From Lampris incognitus (Eukaryota; Chordata; Actinopteri; Lampriformes; Lampridae): a stretch of 64,000 nt of DNA. The stretch spans positions 28,489,089-28,553,088 of the forward strand of contig NC_079230.1 of NCBI RefSeq assembly GCF_029633865.1, given 5' to 3'. A program made the position numbers and the translations under genes. Positions 9,945 to 21,204 of this stretch are shown piece by piece; the stretch's first letter is position 1, and each line of letters begins with the position of its first letter. The notes below the pieces were generated by a model. The model was not told where the DNA came from, ran no database searches, and was given only the letters and a program-made list of their open reading frames with translations.

Positions 9945-12900
9945 ATGAAGCTCTCCGTCCTGCTGTTGCTTTTCATCTCGGCTGTCTTCACGACGGGTAA
10001 GAAACTCAAAAATCAAAGCATGATGTGTTCTTTGTGTTAATGCGTTTTCCTCATAGACTTTGGAGCCTGGGCCTATGCTGGCTATATTAGAACATGCACG
10101 TACGTCTTTTTAAGCGGAGTGTTGTGGTAGTATATTTACTCCATGGTAGGTATTTTTATTGTTTACTCGTTTCTTTTTCCGTGAGAAAAGAGTAATCTCT
10201 CCTTTTCTGGGAACAGAAAGATAACGGGTGAATCACAAAGGGGGAGTTGATGATGCAGACGTCTGACACAATGACAAGAACTGAAGGGCTGCAGTCAAAG
10301 CTTGCAGGCTCACGCATGTGAAGCTGGCGTGTGATGATGTGATAGCAACAAAGTGTGATCTATCAAGAGGACAACTGAAATGATGATTCATTTTCAAGAG
10401 ACAGATAAACTGGTCACGCCGGCGCTTTATTCTGCAGTGACATTAACACATCCTAGGTTCAGGTCTGGGATATCAGATATGACAGAGGCTCATATCTGAT
10501 ATCCCAGTCTCAGTCTGTTGAACACCAAAGTCCCCTCACCAGTTCTGTTTTGTTCATCTACGCTTTCTTCTTATTCCGCTTCCGGTGTGTGAAAATGGTG
10601 GCGCGAATCCACGTTTGCGGCAGCCTCACCCAGTACCGTCCATGCAGCGTCTTTGTCCACGTCTTCGTTTCGTTCGTCTTGGTTTGATGGCTGGGAGAGC
10701 TGGCGCTGGATCGGCTGGGAGAGCTTGGCCTGCTGCGTCCTGTGGGCCCAGGGACCACGGCCTTGACCAGAGCTGCGCCCGAAGAAGTAACACCGAGGGC
10801 GGTCTGACAGGACGCGGAAGCAGGGGCAGGCTAAGCTAACTGCTAGCCCATGCAGACCGGCAGTTCTGACAGTCATCCTGGCTGGCGTTCCTTCTCCTGG
10901 ACAGTGATTATTTATTTATTTGATTGTTTATTTGTTTGTTTTTATTCATTTATTTATTTTAGTTATGCGTTCTTGTAGTTTTTGGACATGTGTTTTTGTC
11001 GTTGTGTTGCACTGTTGTGGGCTGGGGGAAATGACAAAGTGTTTCTGATTCTGATTCTTTGAATTTCTTTGTTTAGATTGTCGTTTTCATCCTAATGTGT
11101 GCTTTTAATTTTTTTTTTAATGTGCACTCTGTCATTTTGGTCGTAATGGTATTCTTCTGCTAGTGATGGTCTATACAGCACCTTTCATGCAGGAGATGCA
11201 GCTCAAAGTGCCTCACACTGGAAAGAAGCAAATTGAAACAAAGTTTATCATCATCATTGTCATCATCATTAAAGCCTCGTTATTGCATTCTTGTGTGTTT
11301 CAAGGTGTAAACTTGACATTGCAGGTATGCCGCCGGTCAGCAGGGATTACAACACCCACTGTCGGTGCCCACAGGTGGAGACCAGGGTCATTCCTCCAGA
11401 CAGTCTGAAGAGCATCAAGATCATCCCCAAAGGAGTTCACTGCCAGGTCACAGAGGTCATGTAAGTCAGTTTAGTCCATTCAAAAAACAGCCACCGTAAT
11501 GTGTTTTACAAGACTGCTTGCAACTGAAGTCTCTTGCTGCCAGGATGCCACCCTTTCCCAGATGATCCCGTCCATATTATGGAGATAGTGAATGTGGATG
11601 CACTTAATGGATGATTATAAAGTGGGGGTTTTTTTTGCCTTTATTTTATCTTGTTGGAGGGAGCGATCATTTTTGTTACAGATATTTGCTCTGCGGTAGC
11701 AATAACCAGCTCGGTCAGCCAGGCGAGAGATGGCTGTCTGGTCTGCTTGCTGTCAAACTAGAATCAAAAGCAGAGATCTCACGACTATCACAGAGACTTT
11801 AATGGTGGGAATGGGCAACGTGAATCTCTTCAGCGGAAGTTTCATCCGCTCTACCGTAGCGGCTTTAAATCACCCCAGCCATAGTCCTTGTCCATATCTG
11901 TGTACTCATTTCCCTCTATCTATCCATCTATCTATCTATCTGTCTGTCTATCTGTCTATCTGTCTATCTGTCTGCCTGTCTGTCTGTCTATCTATCACAT
12001 TACATTCATTCTCATCTATCCCTCTCTCTCCACTCACATTGAGCAAGTGGTGACGGGAGGGCTCTGGAATTGCCAGTCTGCGCTGCTGAAAGCTGAGTTT
12101 ATCTCAGGTTACGCATCCTTGCTCTCCCTCAACTTTCTTGCTCTGACTGAGACCTGGATCATGCCAGAAAACACTACCACACCCCCAGCTCTGTCAGATG
12201 TGTACTCTTTTTCCCACACTCCCAGAGCTGGGAGGCGGGGTGGTGGTACTGGCCTGCTAATCTCCCTGAAATGGAAATACTCCCTTGTTTCCATTCCAAA
12301 ATTTTCTCCGCCATCTTTTGAATTTCATGCTGTTACTTGTCTCTTATCCAGTCAGACTCACCATTGTGGTTGTTTACCACCCACCAGGTCCCCTTGGTGA
12401 GTTTCTGGGGGAGCTTGACACACATGCCTCGCACTTCCCTGTTGATGACGCTGCACTTATCCTTCTAGGTGACTTCAACATCCACACTAACAAGCTAGAC
12501 CCTCTTCTCCCTTTCCTCTCCTCCTTTGACCTTCATCTCTCACCCTCTCCTCCTACCCACAAGGGCGGCAACCAGCTGGACCTTATCTTTACTAGAGACT
12601 GTCCTATTATCAATCTCTCTGTTACTCCCCTTCAGCTCTCTGACCACTATTTCATGTCCTAGTCTCTGTCCCTCTCTTCAGCCCCCTCAGCCCCTCCCCC
12701 TACCCGCATGGCTTCCACCCGTAGACACCTCCACTCTCTCTCTGCCACTGATCTTTCTTCCTCTGTTACCTCTATCCTCCCTACACCTGAATCTTTCTCT
12801 CTCCTACCCCCTGACACTGCTACTGATCTTCTTCTCTCTACCCTCTCCTCTTCTCTGGACAATCTCTGTCCCCTCACCTCCAGGCCTGCACGCCCAACTC

Positions 12901-15156
12901 CACCTGCCCCTTGGCTGACCGACTCAGTACATACTGACATACAGAGCCTAAGAGTGGCAGAGCGCAAATGGAGAAAAGGCAAAGTCCCAGAGGACCTTCT
13001 CAACTTCCAATCTCTTCTTTCTACTTTCTCCTCCTCCCTTTCTGCTGCTAAGGTTGCCTTCTATCGCTCTAAAATCCTATCCTCTGCCTCTAATCCTGAG
13101 AAACTCTTTGAAACCTTCTCTACACCTCTTCAACCCCCACCTCCTCCTCCTACTTCCTCCCTTCTCCCTGATGACTTCACTAACTTCTTTGACAAGAAGG
13201 TAAACAGCATCAGATCCTCCTTTTCTCACCACCCGGTTAGTGCTGCTTGCACTATCCCACCCTCTGTACCCTCCCTCACCTCTCCACGTCCCACCCTATC
13301 CCACCTCACTCCCCTCTCCCCCGACGAGGTCCTCAACCTTATCGCATCCAGTCGCCCCACCACATGTTCCCTTGATCCGGTCCCCTCCCCTCTTCTTCAG
13401 TCTATAGCACCTGAACTCCTTCCCTTTCTAACTCACCTCATCAACACCTCCCTCCAGGCAGGATGCTTTCCATCAGCCTTCAAGACTGCTAGAATCACCC
13501 CACTTCTCAAGAAACCATCACTTAACCCCTCTGACGTCAAAAACTACAGACCGGTTTCCCTTCTACCCTATCTATCCAAAACTTTCGAACGTGCTGTCTT
13601 TAACCAACTTTCTTTGTACCTCCACCAGAACAACCTCCTGGACCCCACCAGTCTGGGTTCAAGGTGGGTCACTCGACAGAGATAGCCCTCCTTGCAGTGA
13701 CAGAATCGCTGCACTCTGCGAGAGCAAACTCTCTCTCCTCTGTCCTGATACTCCTGGACCTGTCAGCTGCGTTCGACACAGTGAACCACCAGATCCTCCT
13801 CTCTACCCTCGAGGGGCTGGGTGTCACAGGCTCTGCACTCTCAATGTTTGCATCCTACCTGACGAGTCGCTCCTACCAGGTGACATAGAGGGGATCTGTG
13901 TCGGAGCCTCGCAGACTGACTACAGGCGTTCCACAGGGTTCGGTTCTGGGTCCTCTCCTTTTCTCCCTGTACACGACATCCCTGGGTTCTGTTATTTGCT
14001 CACATGACTTCTCTTACCATTGTTATGTCGATGACACCCAGCTGATCTTGTCCTTTCCTCCCTCTGACACACAAGTAGAGACACGCATTGCTGCATGCTT
14101 GACCGAAATCTCAGAGTGGATGGCGACACACCACCTGAAGCTCAGTCTGGACAAGACAGAGCTGATGTTCCTCCCGGGGAAAGGTTGCCCGCACCGAGAC
14201 CTGGCCATCACCATTGACAACGGCCAACTCAGACTGCGAGGAATCTGGGTGTGGTCCTGGATGACCAACTGTCGTTTGCTGCAAACGTTGCATCAGTTGC
14301 TCACTCCTGCAGATTTCTCCTCTATAACATCAGGAGGATTCGCCAAAGCCATCTTTTGGCGCAGATTGAAAACTCACCTCTTCAAGAACTACTACCCTGT
14401 TACTTGTTCTTAGCACTTATTGTATTCACTCATTTAAAAAAAACGCCTTTCTTGCGCTTTTACTTTAGCACTGGTTTTGCTCTTAGATGCTTGTTTAGAT
14501 GCACTTATGACCTCTGATGACTTGGTCAGGCGTTCCTACAGACACAATCGGCCCATGTCTGTGGGTGGGAAGCCGGATGTGGGTATGTGTCCTCGTCGCT
14601 GCACTAGCACCTCCTCTGGTCGGTCGGGGCACCTGTTCGGAGGGGGAGGGGGAACTGGGGGGAATAGCGTGATCCTCCCACGCGCTACGTCCCCGTGGTG
14701 AAACTCCTCACTGTCAGGTGAAAAGAAGCAGCTGGCGATGGGAAGAGTGGAGTATCTGGGGAGGGGGGGGGGGGGCGGGGACTACCCTGTATGTTTAAGT
14801 CTTATCCTTCCTCTCAGTTATCAATAGTATTAACACTTATGGAGTATAGTTGTGCTATGTTAAACTCATATTTGTGGTTGAGATAATGTGCTGTTGGCTT
14901 GAATTGAGTATTCCTGTGTGTTTGGGGGTCTCATAATCGGTCTCTAGGTGTAAAATGAAGTGTATGAATGAATTGTGTGCTGTTTTTCAGAGCTGGCCTG
15001 GTGGGCGGGGAGAGGATCTGTCTGGACGGCCAGGCCCCCTGGGTGAGGAAACTCATTCACTATGTTTTCGGGAAGATGTCCACAAGGAAGGGAGCCCTTC
15101 TCCCGAATAAACGTGGTTCAAGAGGAGGGACCGTGCACGTGAAACCTGCCTTGTGA
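9945..15156 (+). CDS. CXC chemokine, ELR-negative, three coding exons (117 aa)
   Basis: Secreted chemoattractant of the CXC family acting on G-protein-coupled receptors of leukocytes. Coding exons are 9945-9996, 11325-11460 and 14991-15156; introns start GTAAGA and GTAAGT and end CAG, in phases 1 and 2. They total 354 bases including the stop. Residues 1-18 form a hydrophobic signal peptide (KLSVLLLLF). The four canonical cysteines are C30 and C32 (CRC), C57 and C73; APWV at residues 78-81 is the usual motif before the C-terminal helix. No ELR precedes the CXC pair. The C-terminal tail is basic and unusually long. An in-frame ATG at 9927 would add six residues; 9945 is preferred because the signal peptide starts there. 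Closest general resemblance is to CXCL8/CXCL11-type fish chemokines; the exact orthologue is unclear. A possible polyadenylation signal AATAAA lies near 15456 and another near 15900. Confidence 0.9.
10556..11060 (+). repeat. Unclassified interspersed repeat, copy 2 (chemokine intron 1)
   Basis: Inverse-orientation partner of 2661-3085. It ends in 'tgtttctgattctgattctt' near 11056, a simple tail of retroposon type. The tract 10905-10975 is TTTA/TTTG-rich. Confidence 0.7.
11910..11998 (+). repeat. TCTA/TCTG microsatellite
   Basis: Interrupted tetranucleotide repeat in intron 2 of the chemokine gene, just before the LINE. Confidence 0.9.
12030..14527 (+). mobile_element. L2-type LINE, degenerate, in chemokine intron 2
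   Basis: Endonuclease-domain remnants at about 12110-12660 include LLGDFNIH and HKGGNQLDLIFTR. Reverse-transcriptase remnants at about 12710-14250 include KNYRPVSLLP, LLDLSAAFDTVNH, TGVPQGSVLGPLLFSLY and the catalytic-loop variant YVDD at about 14022. These match the L2/Maui clade. The frame shifts at several junctions (near 12660, 13660 and 13890) and part of the N-terminus is missing. The 3' side runs into a truncated SINE at 14528. Same strand as the host gene. Confidence 0.9.
14528..14785 (+). mobile_element. SINE family S1 copy 2, headless
   Basis: Matches the body of the SINE at 6909-7351 but lacks the tRNA-like head. It starts at 'gcgttcctacagacacaat' and ends in a G-run near 14775. 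It joins the LINE 3' side directly. Confidence 0.8.
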
Positions 15157-15159
15157 AAG

Positions 15160-16830
15160 AAAAAAGTGGCTGTAAAGGTCAAGATGTTGCTGTAAATGTA
15201 AGTTACATTGTGGCGTAAAGCTCCTTTAGTGAGGTGTCAAAGGAGTTTATCGAATACTTTTTCAAAGCAAAAGCATTGCAACTTGTGTCAGTTGAGTCTC
15301 GCAGCGTGTCTGCAATATAATAATGTGCAATATTTCAAAATGGCATCTCTACTGGCTATGTGTACTACATATTTTAAACATCTAAAGGCCATATTGTTAA
15401 TGGGTTCATGATTGGGTGGGGAAATGTAACCAAGTTTGCTGAATGTTTTATGGGAATAAAAAGATGTTTTTCTGTACAGAAAGGCAGAATCATGACGCAC
15501 CCTTTCAAATTAAAGCAAATATGTTACATAGAAAAATACTTATATATATGAAATGTTCATGGAGGATTTTGATAATACTCTCATGCCATTGGTTTGGACG
15601 ATATTGAATGTATGCGTGATATAAAATGCAACGTAATTGATTGATTGATACATATTGAAGTGTATTGTATGTCGGCCTCCTGCGGTCTGGCACTAAACTA
15701 GATTACCACCTGACCGGCGGCTTGCTCCCAGGAAATGAATGAATATAATTTGTCCATGGCACCTCATGCTCCTTATCTCTGCACTACATGTAAGTTCCTG
15801 TTGTCCACGTACCTTGTGGCCTCATGTCCAGTTTAAGTCTGTACGTTGTGTTTCTGATCTGTTGTCACCAAATCCCTGTATATTTGAAGATGTTGGTGAA
15901 TAAAGTGAAATTGACTGAAGAAGCTGGTCCACTGACATGTGCAAACATCAGATGAGGTCCTCACAAGGGTTTTCGTGCTTGGCGAAATGGTGCCTTGCTG
16001 TTAACAAATACACCATTTCAAGTGCAAATATGAAAATGTGGTTGTATCAATGCAGACTAGATTGGTACATGTTGGGCAGGAGCAGGTCTTCTGAAATGAT
16101 TTTCTCCTCCTCCATCAGCCCTTGTAACATAAATGTATCCCCCCCTTCCCTCTGTCATGATATAGCCAACCATCTATACTCCACCTCACATCCAGTCTGT
16201 TTTTTACACCAGATAAATAATGTATTTATACTGCTTTCCTACTCAGGGCAATATTCTTTGGATCTGTACGATCAAGTCGATATCCTCCTGACCTTCCGTT
16301 AGTATGCTTCTGACCAGTTCATTATTGTTTTCTGTCTATTATCGTTTTGACCACTACAGGCAGTATTTACATGGTGGTGGTTCAGGTGTTTTAAGTTCAC
16401 AGGTGAGGTGATTGAAATGTACATTTGGTGGTGGGGAACACCATCGGCAGCCTGCAAGAAGTTATTACACCCCCATATTACAAATAACATCACGAAAACC
16501 ACAAAACAACGCAACTCGGCAATTGAAAGTCCTGTTCATCACCTTATAGTGACATTCTCCTTGTAAACATCAAATTGCTGCAATAAACTGCGCAGGCCTA
16601 TTTTATCCCGAAGGAGGCAACTTGGTTTGCCAAAACATGGATTAATAAATCCTTGCATTGGCGACATGCGTGCGGCCTCCTTGGACGTGTGTCAAGAACA
16701 TTCCTTTAATCAACCAGAGCAAGAGACCAACTCGTTTTGTTTTCACTGATAGTCACGACAACTGCTTTGCATTTTAGCAGCTGATATTAACCTATTTTGG
16801 GACTATTTAATATGTTAAAAGACATAGTCA
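15160..16830. other. Chemokine 3' UTR then intergenic
   Basis: Probable 3' UTR to about 15480 (AATAAA near 15456) or 15915 (AATAAA near 15900). Beyond that nothing was recognised. Confidence 0.45.
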
Positions 16831-16834
16831 AAGA

Positions 16835-17640
16835 CAGTCAGCACTGGCGCTCCCCAGGGATGTGTCCTCTCCCCACTGCTTTTCTCCCTCTACCCCAATG
16901 ACTGCACCTTCACGGGCCCAGCTTTTAAACTACTGAAGTTTTCAGATGACACTACGGTCAACAGACTCATCCAGGATGGTGACGAGTCTGCATATCAGCA
17001 GGAGGTTGACCGGCTTGTGCTCTGGTGTAGTCAGAACAACTTGGAGCTGAACATCCTCAAGACTGTGGAAATGATAGTGGACTTTAGGAGACACCGCTCA
17101 CCACTGCTCCCCCTCACGATATCCAACTGGGATATCTGGGAAATACCATTTCCAAAGACCTGAAGTGGGAGACCAACATCAACTCCATCCTCAAAAAGGC
17201 CCAGTAGTAGATGTTCTTTCTGCAGCAATTGAGGAAATTTGGTCTGCCACAGGAGCTGTTGAGCCAGTTCTTCACGGCAGTCATTGAATCTGCCCTGTGC
17301 ACATCCATCACGGTCTGGTTTGGAGCAGCAACAAAACAGGATAGGAACAGACAGCAGTGAACAGTAAGGATAGCAGAAGAAAAAAAAAAAAACATTTACG
17401 CTCCCCTGCCCACCCTGCAGGAGTTGCACACCTCTAGAGCCTGGAAACATGCAGGCAGGATCAGCACAGCACAGCGCCCCCCCAGGTCACAGCTGTTTGA
17501 ACTACTACCCTCTGGCAAGCACTACAGAGCAATGTGCACCAAAACCACCAGACATAGGAACAGTTTTTTCCCACAGACCATCTCTCCCATGAACACTTAA
17601 CAGCATGGTGCAATAAGGGACACTTACCATGTCAATATGG
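16835..17640 (+). mobile_element. CR1/Rex1-like LINE fragment
   Basis: Reverse-transcriptase C-terminal part with GAPQGCVLSPLLFSLY, the YADD-equivalent FSDDTT, NNLELNILKTVEM and TSITVWFGAA, followed by LLPSGKHYRA-like text. Stops (for example the double TAG near 17205) and an A-run at 17380 show it is dead. Clade assignment is by general resemblance. Confidence 0.75.
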
Positions 17641-19030
17641 CACTTTGTGAACAGACCCTTCTGGTCAAGATGTCTACGATGTGCACTACCTCTTTAAACC
17701 AGATGTGCAACACAAATGTACAATTGTAAATACACATATTCAACTCCGGTATACTGGTTACAATTTATTACTGTTACTGTTATAAGTATGGAATACAGTA
17801 CATAATTATATAGTAGATGAAAATATAGTATATATTTTTAGCATATACTATACTGTGGCGGACACTAGGGGCTGTGCCTCTCACCCAGCAGGGCTGTGAG
17901 CTGGGGGCTTGGTTTACGTTCCCGGGCTCTCTGGCGCAGGGTTGTTCCTGTTGCAGTTCGGTTTTGGAGCTGAGGAATGAAGTTCAAACTCGCCTTCGTC
18001 TCCTGTGTTTTTCCTCATCCTGCCACAATACAAGCATAATAAGTTATAAAGTTATAATATTAGCATATATATATATATATATAAGCATAAGTTATTATTC
18101 AGCCATGAAAGAATTCTGTATAGTTGTGGCATACCTTGTTATGCATACATACTTAGCCCCAGTATTCTACTTATTATTCTATTTTCTTCTTCTTTTTTGT
18201 GAGCGATATATAGGCAAGTACTAAAAGCTGCTGTAAACCGTTGTCAAATTTCTTGTTTGCATAAGCACACTTGGTCAATAAAGTTAGAATTTACAGTTTC
18301 ATTTAGCAGATGATTTTATCCAAAGTGATGTGTACATCTGAGAGGTCGTTGGCTTGTACAACATGAGGATTCTAAGCCAGGGACTCTTCCTGGAGACTCG
18401 TCCCACCCGGGGTTTGAACCCCGATCAGTGGCGGGAAAGCTGGCGTTCTGATTCTGACATAGAGATGAGAAGGTGAGGTGCATTGTGATGGATACGTAAT
18501 TTAACAAAAGCAAAAGTATGAATATGGAAATCAATGCCAGTTTCATTGTTGCGATTCATTGAGATGGCTTATGGATTACTTGTGGATTTATGATTTTAGA
18601 CTTCTGACAATTGCACATCTATTTTCTGTTACTCTTTCCTACTGAGATGACTGGCGTTCTATCATTTTGCACTAAGTTCAGTTTCCTGTATGACTGAATC
18701 CCACCGGTTACAAACAGTAAATTGTTTGTTGAAGTCTGATGTTGGGGGAGGGGGGGCGTTTTATCAATAACCATTACACCAAATTCACATTTCGTCCATA
18801 ATCTTGTCAATTATTCAAATTCAACTTCTACACGTGTTGATTTTATCATTTACACAACCAGCTGTGCGTCAAGGATCATAAAAACACAATCAACTGTAGT
18901 AGTAGTAGAACTTTATTTGCCCCCAGAGGGGCAGTTGGTTGTGCAGCAGTATGAACAGTTACGTTATCACTTACAAATAAGGAAATCGGTCTGTATTAGA
19001 CAATAAAAAAAATCAAAATTCAAAACGGGA
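17641..19030. other. Intergenic with old repeat fragments
   Basis: No gene seen. 18065-18083 is an AT microsatellite. About 18296-18440 contains 'catttagcagatgatttta', typical of an abundant fish repeat, with a B-box-like GGTTTGAACCCC. About 18897-18960 carries a LINE-tail-like 'ctttatttgcccccagagg'. Confidence 0.5.
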
Positions 19031-19035
19031 TCATA

Positions 19036-20555
19036 CACCGATCAGCCAAAACATTAAAACCACTGACAGGTAGGTGAATAACACTGATTATGTCGTTACA
19101 GTGGCGCCTGTCAAGGGCTGGGATGTGTTAGGCAGCAAGTGAACAGTCACTTCTTGAAGTTGATGTGTTGGAAGCCGGAAAAATGGGCAAGCTTAAGGAT
19201 CTGAGCGACTTTGACGAGGACCAAATTGTGACGGCTAGACGACTGGGTCAGAGCATCTCCAGAACGGCAGGTCTTGTGCAGGGTTCCCGGTATGCAGTGG
19301 TCAGTACCTACCAAAAGTGGTCCAAAGAAGGACAACCGGTGAACCGGCGACAGAGTGAAGGCTAGCCCATCTGGTCTGATCCAACAGAAGATCTACTGTA
19401 GCTCATATTCCTGAAAAAGTTAATACTGGCTATGATAGACAGGTGTCAGGACACACAGTGCATCACAGCTTGCTGTGTATGGGGCTGTGTAGCCGCAGAC
19501 CAGTCCGAGTGTCCACGATGACCCCTGTCCACCACCGAAAGCACCTACAACTGGCATGTGGGGATCAGAACTGGACCATGAAGCAGTAGAAGAAGGTGGC
19601 CTGGTCTGATGGATCACGTTTTCTTTTACATCATGTGGACGGTGTGGTGCATGTGCATCATTTACCTGGGGAAGAGATGGCAGCAGGATGCATTATGGGG
19701 AGAAGGCAAGCCGGCGGAGGCAGTGTGATGCTCTGGGCAATGTTCTGCTGGGAAACCTTGGGTCCTGGCATTCATGTGGATGTTACTTTGACACGTACCC
19801 CTTACCTAAACATCATTGCAGACCAGGTACACCCCTCCATGGCATCGGTATTCCCTGATGGCAGCGGCCTCTTTCAGCAGGATAAAGCACCCCGCCACAC
19901 TGCACACATTGTTCAGGAATGGTTTGAGGAACATGACAAAGAGTTCAAGGTGTTGCCCTGGCCTCCAAATTCTCCAGACCTCAATCTAATCGAGCATCTG
20001 TGGGATGTGCTGGAAAAACAAGTCTGATCCATGGAGGCCCCACATCGCAATGGGCGGCGCGGTGGCCCAGTGGTTAATGCTGTTGCCTCACACATGGTCC
20101 TGGGTTCAAACCCCGGGGTTGTCCAACCTTGGGGGTCATCTCAGGTCGTCCTGTGTGGAGTTTGTTCCCCCCCCCCTGTCTGCGGTGGGTTTTCTCTGGG
20201 TTCTCCGGTTTCCCCCACCATAAAAAAGAGAAGCCAGTTGGGGTTAATACCCCTGTCTGTGACCCTGAGCAAGGCAATGAAGAACCGGAGCTGGTCCCCG
20301 GATGCTGCCCACTGCTCCTAGCTACACAGCTAGGATGGGTTAAATTGCAGAGAATAATTTCCCCACGGTGATTAATATAGTATATCAAAATCAATCAATA
20401 AATAAATAAATAGAAATCACCTTACTGGACTTACCACAGGACACCTTCAGAGGTCTTGCGGAGTCCATGCCTCGATGGGTCGGAGCTGTTTTGGTGGCGT
20501 GAGGAGGACCTACACAATATTAGGCAGGTGGTTTTAATGTTTTGGCTGATCGGTG
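19036..20555 (+). mobile_element. Tc1-like transposon, degenerate, split by a SINE
   Basis: Inverted-repeat ends start CACCGATCAGCCAAAACATT (19036) and close with the complementary sequence at 20530-20555. The transposase remnant has a helix-turn-helix part at 19186-19362 and a catalytic part at 19596-20027. First motif is WSDGSRF (usually SDESRF), second QQDKAPRH, third SPDLNLIEHLWD. A TAG at 19363 ends the N-terminal frame. A SINE inserted at about 20052 separates the C-terminal end, which resumes near 20416. Confidence 0.88.
20052..20415 (+). mobile_element. DANA/Mermaid-like tRNA-derived SINE inside the Tc1-like element
   Basis: tRNA-like head (GTGGCCCAGTGGTTAATGC, then GGTTCAAACCCC), the conserved 'ctccggtttcccccac' core, a body ending 'gggttaaattgcagagaa' and an AAT-type simple tail at 20390-20412. 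A related copy in minus orientation is at 62107-62383, also inside a Tc1-like element. Confidence 0.82.
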
Positions 20556-20559
20556 TTGC

Positions 20560-21200
20560 GTACCAAAAAAAAAAGGCCCCAGTCATTTGCGTGTGAAGTT
20601 CAAGGACATGTTCAGTGAAGTGATGACCTGCTGCAATGCTTCTGTCACTGGACATTTTCATGAAAGCCAGGACGCCCAGTTATCCCCTCACACCTGAGAA
20701 ACGGCAGAAACCCCCGAGTCATTTTTATGCGGGCGTGTGTTCGTGTTTCTATTTGTTGCCATGTAAAATAACTGACAGCCTCTCGAACATATCAGCTGAC
20801 TTAACCACAAGTAAAAAAGAAAAACCACCCAAGCTAGACAAACATTTACAGAAGCTGTTTACCAAAGCAGGAAGCCCTCCAGCCACAACGCTGGCTCAAC
20901 GCCGCCCTTAACTAGGAGAGAAAATTCTCAAGATTTTCAATGACGTCATAAAAGTTCCTCAACTTTGTGGATGTGGTTTTCCGGACGCGAGCCGACGCAC
21001 TTCATTTTCCTTCACTCCGGCACCTGTCCCATTTAGTGGATGCCAGGCGGGTTATTTAGACGGAGAGTTGCCTCCTATGTGGCCTCCAGAAAGGCTTCGG
21101 GCATTTTCTCAAAAGCAGTTGGGAAATTTCCTCTCAAGTCCGGGCAGGCAGAAAGAAATCCAGTGTCGGTAAGAAATGAGTTTGGCACTGGATGAATCCC
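20560..21200. other. 3' side of trmt10b, nothing recognised
   Basis: No independent gene seen. Probably contains the trmt10b 3' UTR (minus strand); no clear polyadenylation signal was found. Confidence 0.35.
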
Positions 21201-21204
21201 TGAG

